Program-made: the position numbers and the translations under genes
Notes under the pieces: model-generated
Database searches by the model: none
What the model saw: only the letters and a program-made list of their open reading frames with translations
What the model was told of the DNA's origin: nothing
In this document: in pieces, positions 36,173 through 44,419 of the stretch
Numbering within the stretch: the first letter of the stretch is position 1
How the letters are laid out: every line of letters starts with the position of its first letter
NCBI RefSeq assembly: GCF_900128455.1
Contig: NZ_LT635783.1
Coordinates: 3,026,497-3,090,496 of the forward strand
Direction of reading: 5' to 3'
DNA length: 64,000 nucleotides
DNA from: Bacteroides mediterraneensis
Lineage (GTDB): Bacteria > Bacteroidota > Bacteroidia > Bacteroidales > Bacteroidaceae

Positions 36173-37603
36173 ATGACTCAAATACTTGAAACCCTATATA
36201 ACCGACTGACCGGACATGCCCCTGAAAGCATAGAGGCACTGCCGGGAGCCGGTTCCAACCGAAGCTATTATCGTCTGAAAGGCAGCCCTTCCCTTATCGG
36301 AGTGTGCGGTACTTCACGTGAAGAGAACGAAGCCTTCATCTACCTGTCGCATCATTTTCAGGCACAGCATTTACCCGTACCGGCAGTGCATGCTGTTTCC
36401 GACGACGGACTCTGCTACCTGCAGGATGATTTGGGCACGGATTCCCTGTTCCAGCTCATCGCCCACGGAAGAGAGACGGGAGAATTTGACGAGACGGAAC
36501 GGAACCTGCTGAAAAAGGTCATCCGGCTGTTGCCCCGCGTGCAGTTTGAAGGGGCACAAGGGCTGGATTTCGGGAAATGTTATCCGGCGGTAGATTTTGA
36601 CCATAGAAGCATCCTGTGGGACTTGAATTACTTCAAATATTGTTTTCTGAAAGCGACGGGCATCGATTTCCGGGAAGATTTGCTGGAAGATGACTTTGAT
36701 GCCCTCTGCCGGACCCTGATGGGAAGCATGGAAACCCAACCGGTATTCATGTACCGCGACTTCCAAAGCCGGAACATCATGGTGAAAGACGGAGAACCTT
36801 ACCTGATAGACTTTCAGGGAGGACGTAAAGGGCCGATTTATTACGACGTGGCTTCTTTCCTCTGGCAGGCAAAAGCCCACTATCCGGACAGTCTCCGCCA
36901 GGAACTGATAGACGAGTACCTGGAGGCCCTTCACCCGTACAAGCCAATCGAAAAAACAGAATTTCTGTCCCATCTGCGCCATGTGGTATTGTTCCGCACG
37001 CTGCAGGTACTGGGAGCTTACGGCTTCCGCGGTTATTTCGAAAAAAAGGCACATTTCATTGAAAGCATTCCTTTCGCCATCGAGAACCTGCGCCAGCTGT
37101 TGCAGGAAGGCTTCCCGGAATATCCTTATCTCTGCGAAGTATTGCAGCGCATGACGGAACTGAAACAGTTTGCCGTTGTCCGCAACCGCCGCAACCTGAC
37201 GGTCACAGTGATGAGTTTCTCCTACCGGAAAGGGATTCCGACAGACGAAAGCGGAAACGGCGGAGGATACGTGTTCGACTGCCGCGCCGTACACAACCCC
37301 GGACGCTACGAGCAGTACAAGTCGCTCACGGGACGGGATGCACCGGTCATCGAGTTTCTGGAAAAAGACGGAGAAATCACGGAGTTCCTGCGCCATACCG
37401 ATGCCTTGGTAGATGCCCACGTACAGCGTTTTCTGGAGCGGGGTTTCTCACACCTGATGATTTGCTTCGGCTGCACCGGCGGACAGCACCGCTCGGTATA
37501 TTCTGCACAACGCACGGCTGAACACTTATATGAGAAGTTCAAAATCAACGTACACCTGATTCATCGGGAACAACAAATAGACCAATTACTGAAAGCCAAA
37601 TGA
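36173..37603 (+). CDS. AmgK-like sugar kinase fused to a RapZ C-terminal domain
   Basis: This 476-residue protein joins two domains. Residues 1-325 form an aminoglycoside-phosphotransferase-type kinase: a nucleotide loop GAGSNRSYYRL near 25, the catalytic loop YRDFQSRNIMV near 193 and the metal-binding DFQGGRKGPIYYD near 210. The same architecture is found in AmgK, which phosphorylates MurNAc and GlcNAc at C1. Residues 340-476 match the RapZ C-terminal domain: TVTVMSFSYRKG, VFDCRAVHNPGRY, ITEFLRHTDALVDAHV and CFGCTGGQHRSVYSAQ. In E. coli this domain binds glucosamine-6-phosphate and regulates GlmS synthesis. The murU-like gene overlaps the stop by four bases, which supports MurNAc salvage. 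The role of the fused RapZ part is not known to me. Confidence 0.8.
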   Translation: MTQILETLYNRLTGHAPESIEALPGAGSNRSYYRLKGSPSLIGVCGTSREENEAFIYLSHHFQAQHLPVPAVHAVSDDGLCYLQDDLGTDSLFQLIAHGRETGEFDETERNLLKKVIRLLPRVQFEGAQGLDFGKCYPAVDFDHRSILWDLNYFKYCFLKATGIDFREDLLEDDFDALCRTLMGSMETQPVFMYRDFQSRNIMVKDGEPYLIDFQGGRKGPIYYDVASFLWQAKAHYPDSLRQELIDEYLEALHPYKPIEKTEFLSHLRHVVLFRTLQVLGAYGFRGYFEKKAHFIESIPFAIENLRQLLQEGFPEYPYLCEVLQRMTELKQFAVVRNRRNLTVTVMSFSYRKGIPTDESGNGGGYVFDCRAVHNPGRYEQYKSLTGRDAPVIEFLEKDGEITEFLRHTDALVDAHVQRFLERGFSHLMICFGCTGGQHRSVYSAQRTAEHLYEKFKINVHLIHREQQIDQLLKAK

Positions 37604-38337
37604 AAGCCATGATATTTGCCGCCGGACTGGGTACCCGGCTCAAACCGCTGACCGACCACATGCCCAAAGCCTTGGTGCCGGTGGCCGGACGCCCCATGCT
37701 GGAGCATGTGATTCTCAAACTGAAAGAAGCGGGATTTACCGAACTGGTCATCAACATCCATCATTTCGGAGAACAGATTCTCGATTTCCTGAAAGCCAAC
37801 CAGGATTTCGGACTGACCATCCACATCAGTGACGAACGCGAGATGCTGCTGGATACGGGAGGCGGTATCAAGAAAGCGGCGACTTTCTTCACGGGAACGG
37901 AACCCTTCCTGGTACACAATGTGGACATCCTGTCGAATGCTAACCTGAAAGAAGTCTACGAGTTCCACCGGAAAAGCCAGAATCTGGCCACCCTGCTGGT
38001 CAGCCCGCGCAAGACTTCACGTTATCTGCTGTTCGATGCAGACAACCGCCTGAGGGGCTGGATTCACAAAGACACCCTGCAGACCAAACCGGAAGGATTG
38101 GTATATGAACCGGGAAAATACCGCGAATATGCGTTCAGCGGCATCCATGTGATTTCACCGGAATTATTTCATTATATGGAAGGAGAACAATGGAACGGCA
38201 AATTTCCCATCATGGATTTTTACCTGCATACCTGCCAGCAGCTCCTGCTCGGCGGATGCGTGAAGGAAGATTTGCAACTGATTGACATCGGCAAACCGGA
38301 CACACTGGCCCGGGCCGAAGAATTTCTACAGCATTAA
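37600..38337 (+). CDS. murU: MurU-like sugar-1-phosphate nucleotidyltransferase
   Basis: This 245-residue enzyme is a nucleotidyltransferase with the N-terminal motif FAAGLGTRLKPLTDHMPKAL (residues 5-24), the active-site dyad VHNVDILSN near 105 and a short C-terminal end, lacking the left-handed beta helix of GlmU. It matches MurU, which converts MurNAc-1-phosphate to UDP-MurNAc, although mannose-1-phosphate guanylyltransferase-like members look similar. The overlap ATGA with the kinase gene makes the MurU assignment more likely than the others. The product would feed peptidoglycan synthesis while bypassing MurA and MurB. Confidence 0.78.
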   Translation: MKAMIFAAGLGTRLKPLTDHMPKALVPVAGRPMLEHVILKLKEAGFTELVINIHHFGEQILDFLKANQDFGLTIHISDEREMLLDTGGGIKKAATFFTGTEPFLVHNVDILSNANLKEVYEFHRKSQNLATLLVSPRKTSRYLLFDADNRLRGWIHKDTLQTKPEGLVYEPGKYREYAFSGIHVISPELFHYMEGEQWNGKFPIMDFYLHTCQQLLLGGCVKEDLQLIDIGKPDTLARAEEFLQH

Positions 38338-38339
38338 CA

Positions 38340-41093
38340 TTAATACCATGTAACGGCACTACCCGTATTGCTTCGCTGGTCCCACTTCAGGGCATCGGTC
38401 AGCATACTGGAGTTGGCACGGATGGAGAAATTGTAGGAAGTGAACGGGCCGAACACCAACCCACAGCTCATATTAAAACAGTGCAAGTCGCGGGTAATGT
38501 TCAAGGTGGTCATAGACATTTCCTTAGTGGTAAAGTCATACCCTGTAGAATACGTCATGTTCCAGCGGCTTCCAATCTTGAAGTTACCCGACACGTTCAA
38601 TGAATGGGTCAGTGAATACGGATACCGCATCTTCTTGATGTTGATATTCTTCGTACGGTCTTCGCGAATGCTATAACTGTAACTCAAGCTGATGCTCCAA
38701 GGGAATTTAAAGGCCAAGTAACCGTCTGAATCGACAGAAGCCTTTTCCGTTTTTCGCATATTGGAGTTATTATTCTGATTTTCGCTTTCCTCCGTATCCT
38801 CTTCCTCGTCTTCCGAATCCTCCTTCTTCTTCTTGTTCTTGTCTTCGTTCTCATCCTTCTTGCCGAAGAGCTTCTTAAAGGTATCGTTGTTCAAGGTATA
38901 AGAGAACGAGCCGCTGTATCCCTGGAAACGTCCGAAACGTCCGTACGACCATTCTGTACGGTCGCCTACCACCACATTACCATTTTCATCAAACTGGTAG
39001 GCATACGTGGCGAATGACGCATTCATATTGAAAGTATAGTTATTGGGGAACTTCAGACGAAGGTTCATGCTCAAGTCGCTCCATTTCTTGTTGGCCATAT
39101 CGTAGGACAGAGAAGCACCCAGCTGGTCAATCAAGCTGATTTTCTTGTAACCGGTGGTATCCTTGTCCGACTTCATCTTCATTTCAAGATTATTGTCTAC
39201 CGAGAAACTGATATTCTGTGACATTGTTTTTCCAGGATAACCATATACCGCCCCTTCATACGGTGAATATTCCACCGTACGCACCTCTCCGTCTTCGTCT
39301 GTATAAGTATAAGTATCATAATAGCCATAACGAGACTTACCGAAGTTCGGTGTATACGTATAGCTGACTGTCGGCGTAAAGACGTGACGAATCTGGATTT
39401 CCTTGCTCTTCATGAACAACGGTTTGTACATACCATACAGCTTGGTATTCATCTGCAACGCCAAGTTATAGTCGTACACGCGGTTGAAACCATTGATGGT
39501 ATCGCGGCGTACATGGTCATTGGAAGCCGGACTGGGGTCGTAGCTCTGCTTCACCTTCCGCAAATACCAGCGTTCAGTGTAATTGAACGAAGGTACGATG
39601 TTGATATACTTGAACAGGTTGAAGGTGGCCGAAACCGGAATCTTATGCTGCATACCATTTTCCCACTGGGTCAGCGGCGTCTTGAAAAGCAGGTTGTCCT
39701 TCGTACTGATGGAGTTCGTGATACTTCCGGTATACTGCAAAGAAATTTTCTCATACCATCGCTCATCGCCTGCCGCTTTCTTCCGCTTGAACGGATAGAT
39801 ACGGTTCAAGGAGATATTGACATCCGGTAAAGTCATGCTCAAAGAAGAGTCACGCGTGTTCTGCGTAATATTGAACGCTCCCGAAATATTCAAACCGATT
39901 TCCGGAAAGTTACGGGAGTAGCTCACACTGGATGCCTTGGTATTTTGGGCATACTGCTGCGGATTGTACAAGCTGCTCAAACTGGAACGGTCGTAGCTAC
40001 TGGTGGCAAAATTCACGCTGGCCGAGAACGAACTGTTCGGATTGGCCTTTGCATCCTGCCGGTGACTCCACTGGATACGGAAGTCCTTCGACACCGAATA
40101 GTCGGGCATATTCTTTTCACCGGTTTTCGTCACCAAGTAACTGGCATTGAAAGAGCCGCTGTATTTGTAGCGTTTGTTATAGTTGGATGCAGCCGAAAGT
40201 CCCCATGACCCTTTCGTAAAGATTTCGCCCAACACCTTCAAGTCCATCTTGTCGCTGATGGCAAAATAATATCCTCCATCACGCAGATAGAAACCACGGT
40301 TCATTTCATCTCCATACGTCGGCATGATGAAACCGGAAGAATAGCTGCTGTTGAACGGGAAAAATCCGAACGGAACGGCAATGGGCAGAGGCACATCCTC
40401 TACCACCAGCTGGGCCGGACCAAATACTACATTCTTCTTGGGACGGACCTTCGCCATGGACATCTTCAGATAGAAGTGCGGATGATCAGGATTATCACAG
40501 GTAGTATACATCCCTTCCCCCATGTAAATCTCATCATTTGCACCTTTCTTAGCTTTCTTACTGGTTACATACCCTTCACCCTGCTGTGTGACAATATTGT
40601 TGATGAATCCTTTCTTCGTCTTGAAGTTATAGCGCATAGTCTTGGATTCGTACGGGGTCTCTCCATCCTTGAATACCGGCGTACCACTCTCCACTCCCGT
40701 CGTATCGGCCACGCCTCTTGCATAGACCGTACTACTGTCCATATTCATGGAGATGATTGCCGAAGTCAGTTCGATATTCTGGTAATTGACTTTTCCCTCC
40801 CCGTAAAGATGCGCATAGCCTCCCTTGGTAAAGACAATGGAATCGTTGGCCTCGTAAATGACAGGGGCATCCAGCGGCTCCTTCTTCTTGGCTGTGTCTG
40901 CGGCCAAAGTATCTATTCCCAGCGAATCCATCGCCAATGAATCCCGCTGAAGAGAATCGGCTGTCACAGAATTTCGGTCCCCTCCCCGCATACGTTTTCC
41001 TCTCACACGCTGCGCTTCGGCATAGAATGAGCAGAAAAAGCCAAAAACAAACAAGGATAGCAGTAAATATATGGTTCTTTTAAATGATGTCAT
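38340..41093 (-). CDS. lptD: LptD-like lipopolysaccharide assembly barrel
   Basis: This 917-residue protein resembles the Bacteroidetes LptD/OstA family, which inserts lipopolysaccharide into the outer membrane. It has a signal peptide (MTSFKRTIYLLLSLFVFGFF), an OstA-like beta-jellyroll N-terminal domain (YANDSIVFTKGGYAHLYGEG and KVNYQNIELTSAIISMNMDS), and a barrel with strands such as PFGFFPFNSSYSSGFIMPTY. A charged Glu/Lys/Asp stretch (KKDENEDKNKKKKEDSEDEE and on to about 780) interrupts the barrel. A TTG start at 41123 is listed by frame, but the ATG at 41093 follows a -7 box at 41121-41128. The gene is convergent with murU. Confidence 0.82.
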   Translation of the reverse strand: MTSFKRTIYLLLSLFVFGFFCSFYAEAQRVRGKRMRGGDRNSVTADSLQRDSLAMDSLGIDTLAADTAKKKEPLDAPVIYEANDSIVFTKGGYAHLYGEGKVNYQNIELTSAIISMNMDSSTVYARGVADTTGVESGTPVFKDGETPYESKTMRYNFKTKKGFINNIVTQQGEGYVTSKKAKKGANDEIYMGEGMYTTCDNPDHPHFYLKMSMAKVRPKKNVVFGPAQLVVEDVPLPIAVPFGFFPFNSSYSSGFIMPTYGDEMNRGFYLRDGGYYFAISDKMDLKVLGEIFTKGSWGLSAASNYNKRYKYSGSFNASYLVTKTGEKNMPDYSVSKDFRIQWSHRQDAKANPNSSFSASVNFATSSYDRSSLSSLYNPQQYAQNTKASSVSYSRNFPEIGLNISGAFNITQNTRDSSLSMTLPDVNISLNRIYPFKRKKAAGDERWYEKISLQYTGSITNSISTKDNLLFKTPLTQWENGMQHKIPVSATFNLFKYINIVPSFNYTERWYLRKVKQSYDPSPASNDHVRRDTINGFNRVYDYNLALQMNTKLYGMYKPLFMKSKEIQIRHVFTPTVSYTYTPNFGKSRYGYYDTYTYTDEDGEVRTVEYSPYEGAVYGYPGKTMSQNISFSVDNNLEMKMKSDKDTTGYKKISLIDQLGASLSYDMANKKWSDLSMNLRLKFPNNYTFNMNASFATYAYQFDENGNVVVGDRTEWSYGRFGRFQGYSGSFSYTLNNDTFKKLFGKKDENEDKNKKKKEDSEDEEEDTEESENQNNNSNMRKTEKASVDSDGYLAFKFPWSISLSYSYSIREDRTKNINIKKMRYPYSLTHSLNVSGNFKIGSRWNMTYSTGYDFTTKEMSMTTLNITRDLHCFNMSCGLVFGPFTSYNFSIRANSSMLTDALKWDQRSNTGSAVTWY

Positions 41094-41120
41094 TACCGTT
41101 TTCTTACGCAATATGCGGTG

Positions 41121-41128
41121 CAAAAGTA
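41121..41128 (-). promoter_or_regulatory. -7 box for lptD
   Basis: The minus strand reads TACTTTTG; a TTTG lies about 23 bases further upstream (41152-41155 on the plus strand as CAAA). It ends 28 bases before the ATG. Confidence 0.5.
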
Positions 41129-41182
41129 AGCATTATCCGATAAATAAACGCCAAACCCTTTCTTATTTATGTATTTTTAGTT

Positions 41183-41722
41183 CTATAAGAAGAGTTTACA
41201 CCAGGCATCGAAACGGGTAAGGCCTTCGTCTCCATGCTTTTCGATGCTCTTACGGGCCTTCTCCACACTTTTCTCCTTATCAAGTTTGGTCTTTGAATAG
41301 AACTTATCGGCAAAACAGATAATCTGTTCTTCCAGGCTGACGGGAATCATATCGCGGTGAGGTATCGGCAGGTTCTGTTTAAGAATAGCCTGCAAGGACA
41401 GTCCGGCCCCCGTGTGACGCTCACACACCAAGGCATGACGCGGATACCCTTCACGCGCCACCAGCTCTGCTCCCAGATAACCATGGCAGATATAGGGATA
41501 TTTACCAAAACAATAAATGCCATCGGCATCGGTCTCGAAAATCCCGATGTCGTGCAACATGGCGGCCTCCTCAATAAAATTCAAATCCAGATTCAGTTCC
41601 GGATGTTTTCGGGCCATGGCCAGTGCCTTATCGGCCACCGAACGGCTGTGTACCAGCAGAATGTGTCTCAACTCATTTTCTACCGGATAATAATTGTCTA
41701 TCAATGCAAGTGGATTCATCAT
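41183..41722 (-). CDS. HD-domain phosphohydrolase
   Basis: This 179-residue protein carries an HD hydrolase motif set: LLVHSRSVADKAL near 22 (first His), AAMLHDIGIFET near 53 (HD pair), HGYLGAELV near 78 and CFADKFYSKTK near 135 (last Asp). Such enzymes are metal-dependent phosphohydrolases for nucleotides or related compounds. No membrane or signal segment is visible. The start may be either of two adjacent ATG codons at 41722 and 41719. Its substrate is unknown. It is divergent from the NamZ gene 46 bases away. Confidence 0.85.
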   Translation of the reverse strand: MMNPLALIDNYYPVENELRHILLVHSRSVADKALAMARKHPELNLDLNFIEEAAMLHDIGIFETDADGIYCFGKYPYICHGYLGAELVAREGYPRHALVCERHTGAGLSLQAILKQNLPIPHRDMIPVSLEEQIICFADKFYSKTKLDKEKSVEKARKSIEKHGDEGLTRFDAWCKLFL

Positions 41723-41730
41723 AAAGGTGC

Positions 41731-41738
41731 TATATTTG
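41731..41738 (+). promoter_or_regulatory. -7 box for the NamZ gene
   Basis: TATATTTG matches TAnnTTTG and lies 30 bases before the ATG at 41769. No strong -33 element was found. Confidence 0.45.
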
Positions 41739-41768
41739 TAAAAAGTCTCACAAATCTATAAAAAATCC

Positions 41769-42956
41769 ATGAGTTACACGAAAAGATTCCGATTGAATTA
41801 CATACTGGGGCTATGCTGTCTCTGGTTTGGAGCCCTGCAAGGACAAGCCACTGTGCGCAACGGGGCCGACCAACTGGATAAATTACTTCCGTTGCTGGAA
41901 GGGAAACGGGTTTCGCTCGTCGTCAACCACACTTCACTTTGCGGAAAAACCCATTTGCTGGACACCCTGTCTACCTACCTCAAAATCGTGCAGGTGTTTG
42001 CACCGGAACACGGATTCCGGGGAGAGGCCGATGCCGGAGAAAGTGTCAACGACGGGAAAGACCTCCGCACGAGAGTCCCCATCCGTTCTCTTTACGGGAA
42101 AAACAAGAAACCGCTTCCCTCCCAACTGGCAGATACGGATGTGTTGGTTTTCGACATGCAGGATGTAGGTGCCCGGTTCTATACCTATCTAAGTACACTT
42201 TATTACGTGATGCAAGCCTGTGCAGAGAATCATAAGGAACTGATTGTGCTGGACCGCCCCAATCCATGCGATTACGTAGACGGCCCGGTACGAGAAAAAG
42301 CCTATAAAAGTTTTGTGGGCATGCTTCCTATCCCGGTGCTTCACGGCTGTACGCTGGGCGAACTGGCCCGGATGATCAACGGAGAAGGATGGCTGGGCCA
42401 CCAACTGCAATGTTCCCTGCACATCATCCCCGTGGAAGGCTGGAGACACGGACAATCGTATTCGCTTCCGGTGAAGCCCTCCCCCAATCTTCCCAATGAC
42501 CTTTCCATTGCACTCTATCCTTCCCTCTGCCCTTTTGAAGGTACTGCGGTGAGCGTAGGAAGAGGTACCCTATTCCCGTTCCAGATAGCAGGCTCACCCG
42601 ATTTGCGCAAAGCCTTTTCCTTCCATTTCACACCCAAAGCACTGGAAGGATTCGACAAGCATCCCCTGTACTGCGACCGTACTTGCTACGGAATAGATTT
42701 ACGTACAACAGACCAGCTCCCTCAAGGCTTTTCCTTGCAATACGTCATCCAATTCTACCGAGCCTACCAGGCCCTCTATCCGGATGCAGAGAAACGGTTC
42801 TTCACCCGTCCCCGATGGTTCGACCTATTAATGGGGACCTCACAAGTACGCAAGGATATCCTGCAAGGAAAGCCCGAAACGGAAATCCGCCGGACCTGGG
42901 AAAAAGATTTGCAACTCTATCGGACTATCCGTGCCAAGTATCTGCTATATGAATAA
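41769..42956 (+). CDS. namZ: Exo-beta-N-acetylmuramidase NamZ-like protein (DUF1343, GH171)
   Basis: This 395-residue protein matches the DUF1343 family, now known as NamZ exo-N-acetylmuramidases that remove MurNAc from the non-reducing end of peptidoglycan fragments. Recognisable segments are GKRVSLVVNHTSLCGKTHLL, VFAPEHGFRGEADAGESV, RVPIRSLYGKNKKPLPSQL, DVLVFDMQDVGARFYTYLST, ELIVLDRPNPCDYVDGP and the end EIRRTWEKDLQLYRTIRAKY. The N-terminus (LNYILGLCCLWFGALQGQA) is a signal peptide, so it is exported. With the AmgK-like and MurU-like genes nearby it completes a MurNAc salvage set. Confidence 0.9.
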   Translation: MSYTKRFRLNYILGLCCLWFGALQGQATVRNGADQLDKLLPLLEGKRVSLVVNHTSLCGKTHLLDTLSTYLKIVQVFAPEHGFRGEADAGESVNDGKDLRTRVPIRSLYGKNKKPLPSQLADTDVLVFDMQDVGARFYTYLSTLYYVMQACAENHKELIVLDRPNPCDYVDGPVREKAYKSFVGMLPIPVLHGCTLGELARMINGEGWLGHQLQCSLHIIPVEGWRHGQSYSLPVKPSPNLPNDLSIALYPSLCPFEGTAVSVGRGTLFPFQIAGSPDLRKAFSFHFTPKALEGFDKHPLYCDRTCYGIDLRTTDQLPQGFSLQYVIQFYRAYQALYPDAEKRFFTRPRWFDLLMGTSQVRKDILQGKPETEIRRTWEKDLQLYRTIRAKYLLYE

Positions 42957-42961
42957 AAAAG

Positions 42962-43003
42962 AGCGGACAGCAGTCTCCTCCTGAGAGATTCCTGCTGTCC
43001 GCT
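42962..43003. terminator. Bidirectional terminator between namZ and ffh
   Basis: AGCGGACAGCAG (42962-42973) and CTGCTGTCCGCT (42992-43003) pair perfectly, and TCTC/GAGA closes the loop. The site lies between convergent genes. Confidence 0.85.
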
Positions 43004-43027
43004 TCTGTATTCTTTTAATTTCAAGAA

Positions 43028-44353
43028 TTATTTTTTCTTCATTTTCTGCATCATACCTGCCATCTTGCTGCCTGTCACCATCTTCATCATCTTGCGGGTC
43101 TGGTCGAACTGTTTCAGCAAACGGTTCACTTCCTGAATGCTGGTACCGCTACCTTTAGCAATACGTGTACGGCGTGTACCGTTCAGAATTTCCGGATGTG
43201 TACGTTCTTCCGGTGTCATGGAATAGATGATGGCTTCAATGCTCTTGAAAGCGTTGTCGTCAATGTCTATATCCTTAATGGCCTTCCCCACTCCCGGAAT
43301 CATGGAAGCCAGTTCCTTCAGGTTACCCATCTTCTTAATCTGGTGAATCTGCGTCAGGAAGTCGTTGAAATCAAACTGGTTCTTCTGGATTTTCTTCTGC
43401 AGGCGTTTGGCCTCTTCTTCATCATACTGTTCCTGTGCGCGTTCTACCAAAGAAACGATATCACCCATACCCAGGATACGGTCGGCCATACGGGCTGGAT
43501 GGAACTGGTCTACAGCGTCCAGTTTTTCACCCGTACCGACAAACATAATCGGCTTGTTGACCACGGTACGAATAGACAGGGCCGCACCACCACGTGTATC
43601 ACCATCCAACTTGGTCAGTACCACACCGGTGAAATCCAGACGTTCGTTGAATTCACGGGCTGTATTCACCGCATCCTGTCCGGTCATGGCATCTACCACG
43701 AACAGGGTCGCATCCGGATTGATGGCCTTCTTGATGGCTTCAATCTCGTTCATCATCTGCTCGTCAATCGCCAGACGTCCTGCCGTATCGACAATCACCA
43801 GGTCATAACCTTTTGCCTTGGCTTCCTGAATGGCATTCAACGCAATCTGCACAGGGTCTTTGCTATCCGGTTCGCTGAACACCGGCACTTCCACCTGCTG
43901 CCCCAGCACTTTCAACTGTTCGATAGCAGCCGGACGATACACGTCGCAGGCTACCAGCAAAGGCTTGCGGTTTTTCTTGGCCTTCATCATACGGGCGAGC
44001 TTGCCAGAGAAGGTAGTCTTACCAGAACCTTGCAAACCTGACATCAGGATGACAGCCGGACGGTTTTTCAACTCGATTTCTGCCGTATCTCCCCCCATCA
44101 GGGTAGTCAATTCATCGTGTACTATCTTTACCATCAACTGGCTGGGCTTGACTGCTGTCAAGACATTCTGTCCCAAGGCTTTTTCCTTTACCGTATCGGT
44201 AAAGTTCTTCGCCACTTTATAATTCACGTCCGCATCCAACAAGGCACGACGGACATCTTTCAAGGTTTCGGCCACATTGATTTCGGTGATTTTACCTTCA
44301 CCTTTCAATATTTTAAACGACCGTTCCAGTCTTTCACTTAAATTATCGAACAT
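43028..44353 (-). CDS. ffh: Signal recognition particle protein Ffh
   Basis: This 441-residue GTPase binds signal sequences of nascent inner-membrane proteins and delivers ribosomes to FtsY. The N-domain starts MFDNLSERLERSFKILKGEG. The G-domain shows LMSGLQGSGKTTFSGKLA near 105, DVYRPAAIEQLKVLG, VIVDTAGRLAIDE near 190, LTKLDGDTRGG near 247 and GTGEKLDAVDQFHPARMADR. The C-terminal M-domain is Met-rich (MMKMVTGSKMAGMMQKMKKK). The ATG at 44353 is preferred to 44380 because MFDNL is the family start. A -7 box lies at 44395-44402. Confidence 0.97.
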   Translation of the reverse strand: MFDNLSERLERSFKILKGEGKITEINVAETLKDVRRALLDADVNYKVAKNFTDTVKEKALGQNVLTAVKPSQLMVKIVHDELTTLMGGDTAEIELKNRPAVILMSGLQGSGKTTFSGKLARMMKAKKNRKPLLVACDVYRPAAIEQLKVLGQQVEVPVFSEPDSKDPVQIALNAIQEAKAKGYDLVIVDTAGRLAIDEQMMNEIEAIKKAINPDATLFVVDAMTGQDAVNTAREFNERLDFTGVVLTKLDGDTRGGAALSIRTVVNKPIMFVGTGEKLDAVDQFHPARMADRILGMGDIVSLVERAQEQYDEEEAKRLQKKIQKNQFDFNDFLTQIHQIKKMGNLKELASMIPGVGKAIKDIDIDDNAFKSIEAIIYSMTPEERTHPEILNGTRRTRIAKGSGTSIQEVNRLLKQFDQTRKMMKMVTGSKMAGMMQKMKKK

Positions 44354-44394
44354 ATATGTTGCTTTTTTATTTATTATCAAAATTTTCCAGCGTG

Positions 44395-44402
44395 CAAAAT
44401 TA
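44395..44402 (-). promoter_or_regulatory. -7 box for ffh
   Basis: The minus strand reads TAATTTTG, matching TAnnTTTG, 42 bases upstream of the ffh ATG. Confidence 0.45.
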
Positions 44403-44419
44403 CAAAAAAATCAGTATGC

